From: Pseudomonadota bacterium
GTDB taxonomy: Bacteria > Pseudomonadota > Alphaproteobacteria > Rhizobiales > Pleomorphomonadaceae
Direction of reading: 5' to 3'
DNA length: 44,528 nucleotides
Assembly (NCBI GenBank): GCA_018262505.1
Contig: JAGSYV010000118.1
Coordinates: 1 to 44,528 of the forward strand
Both the position numbers and the translations under genes were made by a program. The notes below the pieces were generated by a model that saw only the letters and a program-made list of their open reading frames with translations, was not told where the DNA came from and searched no databases. Below, one piece after another: positions 8,929 to 18,023 of this stretch. Every line of letters starts with the position of its first letter. Within the stretch, counting starts at the first letter, position 1.

Positions 8929-10227
8929 TTGCTGGTAACTTGGTTTGGCGCCACAGGCGCCACCGTTGTGCGCTACGTCGTAGCCCTCGCGGTCGTGATC
9001 GGGCTGCTGCTGCTGCTCCGCTGGGTTCTTCGGAACTATGCGACCGGCGGTCAGCTGTCGATCGGCCGAAGCCGCCAGAACCACCGGCTGACCATCGTCG
9101 AACAGATCGCCCTGGACCAGCGCCGGCGGCTCCTGCTCGTCCGACGCGACGGTGTCGAGCACCTGATTCTGGTGGGCGGCGGCAACGACCTCGTGGTCGA
9201 GCCGACCATTATCCGCGGCGTGCCGGTCGGCAGCCTGGGACGGGCATCCCGTCCGGCGGCGCCTTCCTCGCCGGCCACTGCCGAGGAAGCCGACCACCCC
9301 GCCGTTGATACGCCGGCCGTGGCTGCGCCAGCCTTCGTCCCGGTTGTCGAGCCTTCCGTTTCGAGTCGACCTGCACCGCAACAGCGGCCGGCATCGAATG
9401 TTGAGCCCGTCCGCGCCGCGTTTCCCTCCCATGTCGCCGGCGAGCATCCCAAGGCGACATCAATTCAGGCACGGCTCAACCGCGTCCCTCCCCGGACGCC
9501 GGACGCAGCCCGCAGCGCGGCAGCTTCGCCCTATATTCCACCAGAGGCTCACCGCGTCGAGCCGACGGTGTCTGCCATTTCGCCAATCGTCTCTGACAAA
9601 TCGGTGAACGAGAAGCCGACGCACGAAGCGCCGCAGGCTGAGCGCAGGATTGCCGAGTCGCCGCGCAATATACCGACCAGTGAGCCGGCCCCGGCCACCG
9701 ACGAAGGCCCCGGGTTCGACGATCTCGCCCGCCAGCTCGACGAAGCGCTGAAGAGCGAAATCGAGGAAATGAAGATCGAGGCCGCAGCTCCCAAGGTCGA
9801 GCCGCCCGCCCCCGTCACGCCGGAGCCCGCGCCAAAGCCCGAACCGCCGAAGCCGGCCCAGTCGGCCGCTTCCGCCTGGCTCCGGCCCCGCGCCGCCCAG
9901 CCACCCCGGACGATCGTGCCGCGCGAGCCTGTCGTCCCGCGTGAGTCGGTTGTCCCGCGTGAGCCCGTAACGCCGCGTGAGCCGGCTGTGCCGGTTGCCC
10001 AGCAGCGGTCGCCGGTACGGCCACCCGTCGTGGTCGAGCCTCGGGCGGTTGAGCCGCCCGCGGAAGCGGTTGCCGCCCCCGAACCGGTGGTGACGCCTCG
10101 CCAGTCCGCCAAACCGGCCGAGACGCCGGAGGACGAGGCACAGAACAGCGCCGACTTCTCCTCTTTGGAAAATGAGATGGCTCGCCTGCTCGACGAGCTG
10201 GCCGGCGATTCCAAGGGAAAACGCTGA
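8929..10227 (+). CDS. fliO: FliO-like flagellar biosynthesis protein with long proline-rich tail
   Basis: FliO assists assembly of the FliP pore. Residues about 13-32 form one membrane segment; 33-85 are a basic cytoplasmic domain with the FliO-like core (RLTIVEQIALDQRRRLLLVR, then HLILVGG). The remaining 340 residues are a Pro/Ala/Glu-rich low-complexity region with repeats of VPRE(P/S) near 325-350 and a short C-terminal helix (LENEMARLLDELAG). Most FliO proteins are far shorter (roughly 100-200 aa). The only usable start in this frame is TTG at 8929, since an in-frame stop lies at 8899. Followed by fliP after 123 bp. Confidence 0.78.
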   Translation: MLVTWFGATGATVVRYVVALAVVIGLLLLLRWVLRNYATGGQLSIGRSRQNHRLTIVEQIALDQRRRLLLVRRDGVEHLILVGGGNDLVVEPTIIRGVPVGSLGRASRPAAPSSPATAEEADHPAVDTPAVAAPAFVPVVEPSVSSRPAPQQRPASNVEPVRAAFPSHVAGEHPKATSIQARLNRVPPRTPDAARSAAASPYIPPEAHRVEPTVSAISPIVSDKSVNEKPTHEAPQAERRIAESPRNIPTSEPAPATDEGPGFDDLARQLDEALKSEIEEMKIEAAAPKVEPPAPVTPEPAPKPEPPKPAQSAASAWLRPRAAQPPRTIVPREPVVPRESVVPREPVTPREPAVPVAQQRSPVRPPVVVEPRAVEPPAEAVAAPEPVVTPRQSAKPAETPEDEAQNSADFSSLENEMARLLDELAGDSKGKR

Positions 10228-10350
10228 CCGCTTCTTCGCTTTAACCCGCTGTCGCCTTGAGCCATCCGCCGGCCGGGGCGACAGTGTCGCGAGAAGCTGG
10301 ATGATTCGCATCCGGCCACGGCCGGGTGCGGTGAGCGCCGGCCTTCTCGG

Positions 10351-11172
10351 ATGGGCGCGATGGCGGCGGACGACGGCAGAACCGACGAGAACAAAACTCC
10401 GGCGCAAAGCCGTCGCAGTGGTTTCGTGCGGACGCTGGTTGCCCTCTTTTGCCCCCTCATACTCGGCCTTCTCTGGCTCGGCCTGTCCGCCGGGCTTGCC
10501 CTTGCCCAGGATGTCAGCATCTCGCTCGGCCAGGGATCGACGCTGACCGAGCGGGCTGTCCAGCTTGTCGGCCTTCTCACCGTTCTCAGCCTCGCCCCGT
10601 CGATCGTCGTGATGATGACGTCGTTCACGCGCATCGTCGTCGTGCTGTCGCTTTTGAGGTCGGCCATCGGTCTGCAGTCGGCGCCGCCCAATGCGGTGAT
10701 GATTTCCCTCGCTCTGTTTCTCACCGCCTTCATCATGGCGCCGACCTTTCAGGACGCCTATACCAACGGCATCGAACCGGTGGTCAACAACCAGATCCAG
10801 CTGACCGAGGGCTTTGCTCGCACCATGCAGCCGATGCGCGCCTTCATGCTGGCGCATGCGCGCGAAACCGATCTACGCCTGTTCATCGATCTCGCGAACC
10901 TGCCGCAGCCCGAGAGCCAGGCCGATCTCGAAACCCGCATCATCATCCCGGCCTTCATGATTTCCGAGCTGCGCCGCGCCTTCGAAATCGGCTTCCTGAT
11001 CTACCTGCCCTTCCTGATCATCGACATGGTGGTGTCGTCGATCCTGATGGCCATGGGCATGATGATGCTGCCGCCACAGGTGGTGTCGCTGCCATTCAAG
11101 CTGATCTTCTTCGTGCTGGTGGACGGCTGGGCGTTGCTCGCCGGCAGCTTGGTGCGAAGCTACGCCAGCTGA
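10351..11172 (+). CDS. fliP: Flagellar export gate protein FliP
   Basis: Core subunit of the FliP5-FliQ4-FliR1 pore. The protein has an N-terminal stretch of about 25 residues before the first hydrophobic segment (about 27-52, signal-peptide-like, ending ALAQD), then the family regions SIVVMMTSFTRIVVVLSLLR (about 84-103), LTAFIMAPTF and, near the C-terminus, FLIIDMVVSSILMAMGMMML. The start could also be the ATG at 10360, which trims three residues. Convergent with the large repeat gene, whose stop lies 59 bp away. Confidence 0.95.
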   Translation: MGAMAADDGRTDENKTPAQSRRSGFVRTLVALFCPLILGLLWLGLSAGLALAQDVSISLGQGSTLTERAVQLVGLLTVLSLAPSIVVMMTSFTRIVVVLSLLRSAIGLQSAPPNAVMISLALFLTAFIMAPTFQDAYTNGIEPVVNNQIQLTEGFARTMQPMRAFMLAHARETDLRLFIDLANLPQPESQADLETRIIIPAFMISELRRAFEIGFLIYLPFLIIDMVVSSILMAMGMMMLPPQVVSLPFKLIFFVLVDGWALLAGSLVRSYAS

Positions 11173-11231
11173 GGCAGAGGCCTACCCAATCAGATCAACC
11201 GTTGAAGCCAGAGAGTCCCGTAACCGGGGCC

Positions 11232-14200
11232 TCAGCCGGCGCTGATGGTGCCGCCGGCGTCGGCCGACGCATTGGGCACGCCAGGCTTCGGCGCGACGGC
11301 GCCCTCCGCGGGGGCAACCATATCCGGCTTGTTGCCGGTTTCGACATCCAGGTAGCGCTTGCGATAGTCGGCCAGGAAGCTCTTCATGGTGTCGGCATTG
11401 GCGATCGATTTGACGATGCTCTGGAAGTCGCTGCCGCTCGCCACGATCGGGCCGGTCACGGCGTCGAAAGCCGAGCCATTGGCGGACGGCGCCATCTTCT
11501 CGGTGTATTTGGAACGGAGGCGGTCGACGCTCATGCGATCGCCAGCCAGCGTATAGGCGATGCCCGCCTTGAGCACGGCCAGTTGTTCGCTGTCGCTGAG
11601 CGGCAGCGCGTCGGTCCAGCGACCTCCGAGCATCCGCTCATAGGCCGTTCCGGCGTCGGCGTAACGATCGGCCGACCAAAGGATGTCCGCCCTGAGACGG
11701 CCGATCTCCACGCCATCGAGCGGCTGCAACACCTCGAGCGCACCGTCGGGATTGCCGGATTCGGCCATCGCCTTGGCTTCCACGGTCCGCCGCTGCCGTT
11801 CGATGGCCACCGGCAATGAAGCCTGCCGGGTCGTCGACAGCGTGAACAGCGCCTTGTCCGGCCGGTGATCGAGGAGATAGACCAACGCGAGGTCGGCGGC
11901 CACCTGGGCACGCGCCGCGCCGCGCAGCCGGTTCTTTACCTGGTAATCCAGCAGCGACGCTGCCTGAGGCAGGAGGTCGACGTCGACAAGGCGATCGGCG
12001 AGCTTGCGCACCATGGCATCGCCACGGCGGCCGCTCGGCGTCAGTTCACGATAGTCGTAGTAGAGTGACAGGGCCTGTACCGGGCTGAGATCGGAACTCT
12101 TCTTATCGAGGAAGACTTGCGAAAAGGCCGTCTGCATTTCGTCAGTCATCTGCCGTGACGTGGGGGAATTCGGATTGACCTGTTCGGCAACGCGCATCAC
12201 CTCGAAAGCGCGCCGATAGTTGCCGTGCTCGACCGAATATTGGCCGAGCAGACGCAGCGTCTTGAGTTCCAGTTCATCGCCGCGCCAAGTCACGGCCAGT
12301 TGCTCCAGCCGATCGATTCCTTGGTCGAGGGTGATGAGCCCCTCGCGCCGCTGCAGTTGCACTAGGCGGTAGGTGGCTTCGGCGGCCACCGGGCCCTGAT
12401 CCTCGCGCACGATATTGGACAGAAGCGCCACGGCGTCCATGGCGTGGCCGGCGGCATCGCGTGCCAAGGCATTGAGAAGATCGAGCCGAGCGCGCTCGTT
12501 GGGGCTGAGGCCGCTGGGATCGAGCCTTGCCAGCAGATCGCGCGCGGTCGTGTAATCCTTGAGATCGATGGCCGAAGCGATGTGGCTCAGCGCATAGCGC
12601 CGCTGAATGACGGCGGGGAAACTGCCGATCACCGAATCGCCCTTGGCAAACTCGGCCACCGCGTCCTCATGCCGTCCGAGATCGCTGAGGGCCATGGCCT
12701 TCCACACCGAGGCATCGGCGCTGTCGTCGAAATCGCGCCGATCCAGGAACTTCAGCGTTTGTTCCGGCCGGTAGGTGAAATACTCGCCGCCCGCCCTCAG
12801 AGCGGCCATGCGGCCCGCGGCGGTCTCCTCCGGGGCCAGCTTGCCGACGAGATCTAGGATGCCGGTGGTCTCGGGTCCAAGTCCCTCGGCCAGCGCCAGG
12901 GTCGCCGCCTTGTACCAGAGATTGACGCGTTCGGGCATGTCGCGCGCCTGGGTGATTGCGGTCATCAGCTTTTGGCGGGCGTCCCGATAGCCTGCCGTAT
13001 CGGCATTACGGGCATCCGCGAAATCGATGACCGCCTGCTTGCGCGCCATCGACGAGCCGAGCGCGGCCGGCAGATCGAACAGCGTCGCCTTCTTCTGCTC
13101 GGCAAGCGTCGACACGGCGAGCCCCCCGGGCCGGCTGACCGACACAAGGATACCATCGGAGGTTACTTGGAGGTCGTCGACCTTCGGCAACAAGGCAAGA
13201 CCATGGATCGAAGCAAGCGCGTCGAGCTCGGCAAAGGCATGCGGCTTGACGAGGCCGCGCGCCTGTCCCTTGCCGGTTACCACGATGACGTCGTCTTCGC
13301 TGCGCGGATCGGTCAGCTTGTGGATGCGGGAGATCGGTCCGAAGGGAATGTCGAGCGACTTGGATCCGTCCGGATGAACCTGCCGACCGATCGACAGCGG
13401 CCGGGTCGGGTCTGTGACCATCTCGCCGATCGTCACCACCCACTTGGGACCATCCGGGCTCATCGTCGAGACATAGCGATCGATCATCTCGATGCGAATG
13501 AGTTGCGCGCCATCGATCGTCGTCGGCTCGATGCTCCTGGCGAAGCCGACGAAGGCATCCTGCAGCGTGGCCGCATCGATCGGCGCGGTGTCATCGAAAA
13601 CCATCCAGAGCGTATTGTCGCGCATGAACAGAGCCGCGCCAACTTCCTTCTTGTAGGGGAAGGTGATGTGGACGGCCTGGCCGACACGCTCGGACTCGAC
13701 GCGAATGACGCCATCGACCAGCGTCCGCGCCACGGCGTTTTCCGGCAATTCGGCGACATCGGGCCGCGGCGTGACCGCCGTCGAAACGATTTCCGGTCGC
13801 GTCGGCGCAGCTTCGCCCACATGCTCCGGTTGGGCGCTCGGCTGTTGGCCAGCGGCGCCGGCGTCGGCCACGGGCACGGGCACGGCCGGATCGACTGCGG
13901 CAACCTGTGGGGCAACCGGTGTAGCAGGATGGGGCGCCACCTCGCCGGTCGCCGGCGCGGCAATCTGGGAGGTGCCCGGCGCCGCGTGATCAGCCGTGGC
14001 CGTCGCAACCTGCGGCGCATTGCCATCGGCCGGCACGACAGCCGCGCTGGCGGGCGTTGGCATGGCATGGTCGACGGGCGCGGTCTTGTCGGCGGCCGAC
14101 GGCTGGGCCGCGCTCGGTGCAGGCGCATCGTGACCGCCAGCGCTCACCGCCTGCGTCGCACCGGCGGGAACGGCCGGCAGCGGCGAGACGGCCGCTTGCA

Positions 14201-15083
14201 GCGCCCGATCCAGTGGCGTCATGGCAGCCGGGTTGTCGCTGCCCCGCACATCGACCACGTAACCATCGCCATCCTTGTAGGCGCGAACGTCCGCCACGCT
14301 ATCGACCAACACATGGACGACAAGACCTTGGTCGCCCTGCTCCGCCGTGATGTCGTTGACGAAGGGCGGCGGGTTGGTGCGGATCGCCGTCAGCTCCGGA
14401 GTTGCCATCCGATTGAAGCGCAGGTCGACGCCGAGATCTGTGCGTCGGAAGTCAACGTCGAAGGGGACGTTCCACTTGAAAGTCAGGCGACTGAAGGTTG
14501 GGGCGCGCGCGGCGGAGACATCGATCCGGATCGGCTTTTCGGTTTCGGCGATCATGCGTTGCGCCGCCGCCGCCGCCTTGGCCATTTCATCGGCCTTCTT
14601 GGCGAGAGCGGTGACGACCTCGTCGGGCAGTCGCGGCGGCTCGCCTTTCCATGTCCCCGGCAAGAAGTCGATGAAGAGCTGCGGCCCAGCCTCCATCACA
14701 TTGACCTTGACCGAACGGGCCAGTGCCATGCGGACGCCGAGACCATCCGGATCGGTGCGCACGATCAGCACATAGTTGGCAAGCCGGGTCACCGCCGCCT
14801 CGGCATCGAGGCTGACCGGCTGATCGAACTGGATGACCAGCACGCCGCTGTCCGAGGTCACCTTGTGCGGCGGCAAGAGGTTGAGGTTCGGAAAGGTCAG
14901 GACCATGCGGCCGAAATCGGGACCGGACCGAAACTCGACGGTCACGGGCTCTGGAGGCTGCTGAGCCTGCACCGGGCTGGACGCGCCAGTCGCTGCAAGA
15001 CACAGCGTCGCAACGACGGCCAAGAGATGGACCGACGATCGAATACGCAACGCCGCCTTACGCACCAACCGGGTAAAACGCAT
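11232..15083 (-). CDS. Large secreted AMIN-like/TPR protein of the flagellar operon
   Basis: 1283 aa from the ATG at 15081-15083 (GGGGTG 5 nt upstream; a GTG two codons earlier is the alternative). It has a signal peptide (about 1-41, ending PVQAQ), beta-rich AMIN-like stretches (about 45-140 and 185-282), a Pro/Ala/His-rich linker (about 290-450), another beta-rich region (about 450-670) and a helical C-terminal half (about 690-1220) with TPR-like repeats. It is probably a periplasmic scaffold. It lies last in the fliL-fliM-DUF6468-motE-like operon, which suggests a role at the motor or P/L-ring level. Its partner gene resembles MotE, described in Sinorhizobium as the chaperone of the periplasmic motility protein MotC; this protein could play a MotC-like part, but I see no direct MotC similarity. 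Function unassigned. Confidence 0.75.
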   Translation of the reverse strand: MRFTRLVRKAALRIRSSVHLLAVVATLCLAATGASSPVQAQQPPEPVTVEFRSGPDFGRMVLTFPNLNLLPPHKVTSDSGVLVIQFDQPVSLDAEAAVTRLANYVLIVRTDPDGLGVRMALARSVKVNVMEAGPQLFIDFLPGTWKGEPPRLPDEVVTALAKKADEMAKAAAAAQRMIAETEKPIRIDVSAARAPTFSRLTFKWNVPFDVDFRRTDLGVDLRFNRMATPELTAIRTNPPPFVNDITAEQGDQGLVVHVLVDSVADVRAYKDGDGYVVDVRGSDNPAAMTPLDRALQAAVSPLPAVPAGATQAVSAGGHDAPAPSAAQPSAADKTAPVDHAMPTPASAAVVPADGNAPQVATATADHAAPGTSQIAAPATGEVAPHPATPVAPQVAAVDPAVPVPVADAGAAGQQPSAQPEHVGEAAPTRPEIVSTAVTPRPDVAELPENAVARTLVDGVIRVESERVGQAVHITFPYKKEVGAALFMRDNTLWMVFDDTAPIDAATLQDAFVGFARSIEPTTIDGAQLIRIEMIDRYVSTMSPDGPKWVVTIGEMVTDPTRPLSIGRQVHPDGSKSLDIPFGPISRIHKLTDPRSEDDVIVVTGKGQARGLVKPHAFAELDALASIHGLALLPKVDDLQVTSDGILVSVSRPGGLAVSTLAEQKKATLFDLPAALGSSMARKQAVIDFADARNADTAGYRDARQKLMTAITQARDMPERVNLWYKAATLALAEGLGPETTGILDLVGKLAPEETAAGRMAALRAGGEYFTYRPEQTLKFLDRRDFDDSADASVWKAMALSDLGRHEDAVAEFAKGDSVIGSFPAVIQRRYALSHIASAIDLKDYTTARDLLARLDPSGLSPNERARLDLLNALARDAAGHAMDAVALLSNIVREDQGPVAAEATYRLVQLQRREGLITLDQGIDRLEQLAVTWRGDELELKTLRLLGQYSVEHGNYRRAFEVMRVAEQVNPNSPTSRQMTDEMQTAFSQVFLDKKSSDLSPVQALSLYYDYRELTPSGRRGDAMVRKLADRLVDVDLLPQAASLLDYQVKNRLRGAARAQVAADLALVYLLDHRPDKALFTLSTTRQASLPVAIERQRRTVEAKAMAESGNPDGALEVLQPLDGVEIGRLRADILWSADRYADAGTAYERMLGGRWTDALPLSDSEQLAVLKAGIAYTLAGDRMSVDRLRSKYTEKMAPSANGSAFDAVTGPIVASGSDFQSIVKSIANADTMKSFLADYRKRYLDVETGNKPDMVAPAEGAVAPKPGVPNASADAGGTISAG

Positions 15084-15212
15084 GAACACACCCCGATGAC
15101 GCCGGAACGTGCCGGCGCATCAAAAGCCTAGGGGACATGCGCTTAATTTGCGGTTACTTCCGCATGATAAATAACCGGATTTCCAGGGAAATACCGCGCC
15201 GTCAAGCGCCGA

Positions 15213-16322
15213 TCACTGCCCGGACGCCGCCGGCATGATCTGCGGTAATTGCGATGCGTCGGCCGGCGCGCCCCCGCCATTGTCCGGCAGAGGTCCAAGC
15301 GCAGGGGCCATCTGTTCAACCTGGACAACAACGCGCTTCTGCGCCTGCTGCGCGCCAACCATCAGGCCGGTGATGCGGCTTGCCTTGTCCGGATCCATGG
15401 CAGCCATGATGGGTGACAGCTTGCGCGGGTTCATATGGCCGGCAAGTTCGAGCAGCGTACCGGTATCGAGCTTGTCGAACACGGCGGCGGCGGCCTTTGG
15501 CTTCATGCCCTCATAGAGCGACACCAGGGAGGCCAACTGCTCGTTCATCGCCGGCGCCGCCCCGACCCGTTCATTGAGGCGTTTCTCGGCCGCTTCGAGC
15601 AGCTTGGCACGCAGATCGAGATCCTGCGCCCGCTTGTCGAGTTCGTCCCGCCGCAGGGCAAGACCTTCCAGAATGGCCCGCTCAGACGACCCGATCGGCG
15701 GTGAATACTCCTTCGGCCTTTCGGTATAGACCTCGGTCTTCGCCTTGGCGCCATGTCCGCTCTCGGCGGACTTGGCATTGGAGTCGGAGGCAGGAGCGGC
15801 GCCCTCTGCAGGCTTGCCATCCGCCGGCGCGGCACCATGGGTGGCATCCGCCGCCGGCGCGGCATCGCCGACCGGCTTGGCATCGGCAGGACCAGCACCA
15901 TGGGCAGCATCGGCCGCCGGGGGGGCTTCTCCCACCGATTTCGCATCGGTCGGCTTCCCATCGGCAGGTTTCACGTCGGCTGGCGCCGCTTCGTGAGAGG
16001 CGCCATTGGCCGGCGCGGCGGCATTCCCACCCTCGGCAGGTGCCCCGTGAGCAGCCTCCGCCTTATCCTGCTTCGCTTTCAGCTTCTTGTACTCGTCGGC
16101 GAGGTCGATGGGCGCCGTCAGGCGGTCGATCGTCGACGTGTCGGGCCCAGCGGCCGGCGGGGCCGCCGCCTCGCCGTGACCTGCCGCCTCGCTGCCCGAC
16201 GCAACCGCCAGCCGCGGCCCCACCGCGAACGGCTCCACTCCCATCACGAAGCCGAGCACCTTCACGGCGAGCAACGCCGAAACGGCGATCAGCACCAGCG
16301 GGAGCAGGCGGATCCTTTTCAC
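15213..16322 (-). CDS. MotE family protein (MgtE-N-like domain)
   Basis: 369 aa: one N-terminal membrane anchor or signal (about 6-27); a low-complexity Ala/Pro/Asp linker (about 45-200) that includes a tandem 21-residue repeat at 139-159 and 160-180 (core HGAxPADxKP, with an earlier degenerate copy near 114-124); a coiled coil (about 212-255); and a C-terminal MgtE-N-like helical domain (about 260-335, LVSLYEGMKPKAAAAVFDKL). Such proteins are common in alphaproteobacterial flagellar clusters and are named after S. meliloti MotE, a periplasmic chaperone for MotC. It overlaps the DUF6468 gene by 4 nt. Confidence 0.8.
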   Translation of the reverse strand: MKRIRLLPLVLIAVSALLAVKVLGFVMGVEPFAVGPRLAVASGSEAAGHGEAAAPPAAGPDTSTIDRLTAPIDLADEYKKLKAKQDKAEAAHGAPAEGGNAAAPANGASHEAAPADVKPADGKPTDAKSVGEAPPAADAAHGAGPADAKPVGDAAPAADATHGAAPADGKPAEGAAPASDSNAKSAESGHGAKAKTEVYTERPKEYSPPIGSSERAILEGLALRRDELDKRAQDLDLRAKLLEAAEKRLNERVGAAPAMNEQLASLVSLYEGMKPKAAAAVFDKLDTGTLLELAGHMNPRKLSPIMAAMDPDKASRITGLMVGAQQAQKRVVVQVEQMAPALGPLPDNGGGAPADASQLPQIMPAASGQ

Positions 16323-16795
16323 GCAGCGGCCTCCCGCTTGCCACGCCTGAGCGCCGACAGGCGTTCCGCTGCCGCCTCGGCCGCCGCCTTGAGATTGCGT
16401 GCCGAGCTCTCGCGCGCCATTGGCTCCGGTTCGACATCCGTCATCGGCGTAACCGCGCTGCTGCGCGCCGCGCCGACGATGGCGCCGATGCGCTTGACGA
16501 TCTCATTGCCGGAGGAAAGCCGCAGATCGAGATCACCGAGCAACGTCTCGGCGGCCAGCATGCGGCCACCCAGCGCTCGCTCGCATTCGGAAGCCGTCGC
16601 CTTGAGGCCCAGGATCGCCCGCTCGGCGATCTCGGTGGCGGTGATCAGCTCGGAAATGGTCGCGCGCAAGATCTCTTCGTCAGCCCTGAGCCGCGTCAGG
16701 CGGCGGTTGAGAATGGCGCAATAGACGATGGTGAGCGCAAGAAGGATGGCAACGACGATCTCGATCGCCACGCCGAGATTGAGGCCGGAGGTCAT
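16319..16795 (-). CDS. DUF6468-like flagellar operon protein
   Basis: 158 aa, with one N-terminal membrane helix (about 8-28) followed by a charged, mostly helical cytoplasmic region likely to form a coiled coil (about 30-100). It resembles the DUF6468 proteins that accompany fliL/fliM and motE-like genes in alphaproteobacteria. Function unknown; overlaps of 4 nt with both fliM and the motE-like gene indicate tight co-translation and a role in motor assembly. Confidence 0.7.
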   Translation of the reverse strand: MTSGLNLGVAIEIVVAILLALTIVYCAILNRRLTRLRADEEILRATISELITATEIAERAILGLKATASECERALGGRMLAAETLLGDLDLRLSSGNEIVKRIGAIVGAARSSAVTPMTDVEPEPMARESSARNLKAAAEAAAERLSALRRGKREAAA

Positions 16796-18021
16796 GTGTT
16801 CTGCATCTCCTTCTGAACCGCGCGCTCGAAAGCCGCCAGCGTCATACGCGGCCGCTTCAGGTTCCTGTTGATCTTCACCGATACCTTGTCGCCGAGCCGG
16901 CCGATGTTGCCGGAGCTAATGTGAACGTCGCCGCATTTGATGGCCACCGGGTCATTGGGCGATACGCCGAACAGCAAGGTCTGCCCCACTTCGAGGTCCA
17001 TCACCATGGAAAGCGGCAGTTCTTGCTCGACCAGTACGGCATCGACCTCGATGTCGGCATTATAGATCTCGGTGGCGAGATGACCTTCCCAGATATTGTC
17101 GCGGCCAAACTTCTCGCCCATGATCATCTGCAACAGAAGATTGCGGATGGGCTCGATGGTGGCATAGGGCAGCAGCATTTCGACGATGCCGCCGCGATCT
17201 TCCATGTCGACGCGGAATTGGATCAGAATACAGGCGTTGGCCGGCCGCGAGATCGGCGCGAAGCGCGGATTGGTCTCGAGGCGCTCCAGCGTGAAATTGA
17301 TCTGGGTGAGTGGCGCGAAGGCCTTCTCGCAGTCGGCGAGCAGCAGATCGATCATCCGCCGCACCAGGTTCATCTCGATGGTCGTATAGGGCCGACCTTC
17401 GACACGGATCGCCGAGGTCCCGCGACCGCCGCCGAGCAGCACGTCGATGATCGAGTAGATCAGCGAACTGTCGACCGTCATCAGGCCGTAGTTGTCCCAC
17501 TGCTCGGCCTTGACCACCGCCAGAATGGCCGGCAGCGGAATGGAGTTGAGGTAATCGCCGAAGCGCACCGACGAGATGCCGTCGAGCGATACTTCGACGT
17601 TGTCGGAGGTGAAGTTTCTGAGCGTCGTCGTCGTCTCGCGCACGAAGCGGTCGAAGACGATTTCTAGCATCGGCAGGCGCTCATAAGAGACCAGTGCCGA
17701 GTTGACCAGCGAGCGAATGCCGCTCTGATCGGTGGAGACGTGATCCTCGACGTTGAAGCCGAGGAGATTGTCGATTTCTTCCTGATTGAGCACGCGATCG
17801 GCGCCACGGCTCGAGGCGTCGAGTTCGGAGTCGTTGTCATCGATCATCGCCGCCCATTGGGCGGCCACCGCGTCGGCGTTCTCGACGCCCTGCTCTTCGA
17901 GCGCGGCGCCCCATTCGGCGGCGAGATCGTCCATATCCTCGCCACTGTCGGCCCGCTGCTCGGCCAATGCAGCGCCCCAGTCCGCCGAGAGATCGTCGTC
18001 GTTGCCAGGCATGCTCGACAT
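16792..18021 (-). CDS. fliM: Flagellar motor switch protein FliM with repeated N-terminus
   Basis: C-ring switch protein. The core is normal: VLNQEEIDNLLGF (about 76-88; the CheY-binding/EIDALL-like segment usually at the very N-terminus), the GGG-containing middle domain (DVLLGGGRG) and the C-terminal SpoA-like domain (LEVGQTLLFG ... VSVKINRNL). The unusual part is the first 65 residues: three acidic repeats centred on (A/S)(D/E/Q)WxAAL/M (about residues 13-22, 35-44, 55-60), the first two ending AL-EQ. This sequence resembles the DDLWAEALSEQ peptide at the N-terminus of E. coli FliN. FliN itself is not in the window. Confidence 0.95.
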   Translation of the reverse strand: MSSMPGNDDDLSADWGAALAEQRADSGEDMDDLAAEWGAALEEQGVENADAVAAQWAAMIDDNDSELDASSRGADRVLNQEEIDNLLGFNVEDHVSTDQSGIRSLVNSALVSYERLPMLEIVFDRFVRETTTTLRNFTSDNVEVSLDGISSVRFGDYLNSIPLPAILAVVKAEQWDNYGLMTVDSSLIYSIIDVLLGGGRGTSAIRVEGRPYTTIEMNLVRRMIDLLLADCEKAFAPLTQINFTLERLETNPRFAPISRPANACILIQFRVDMEDRGGIVEMLLPYATIEPIRNLLLQMIMGEKFGRDNIWEGHLATEIYNADIEVDAVLVEQELPLSMVMDLEVGQTLLFGVSPNDPVAIKCGDVHISSGNIGRLGDKVSVKINRNLKRPRMTLAAFERAVQKEMQNT

Positions 18022-18023
18022 CC

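Noticed and set aside
8550..8963. N-terminal extension of flgB in the open frame
   Set aside because: No similarity to rod proteins and it would run through the CtrA box; the ATG at 8547-8549 gives a normal-length FlgB.
9460..10857. Long minus-strand open frames opposite fliO/fliP
   Set aside because: Shadows caused by the Pro/Ala-rich fliO tail; no start or similarity.
12972..15131. 719-codon open frame on the + strand
   Set aside because: Antisense shadow of the large repeat protein; composition dominated by Arg/Gly/His, no domain.
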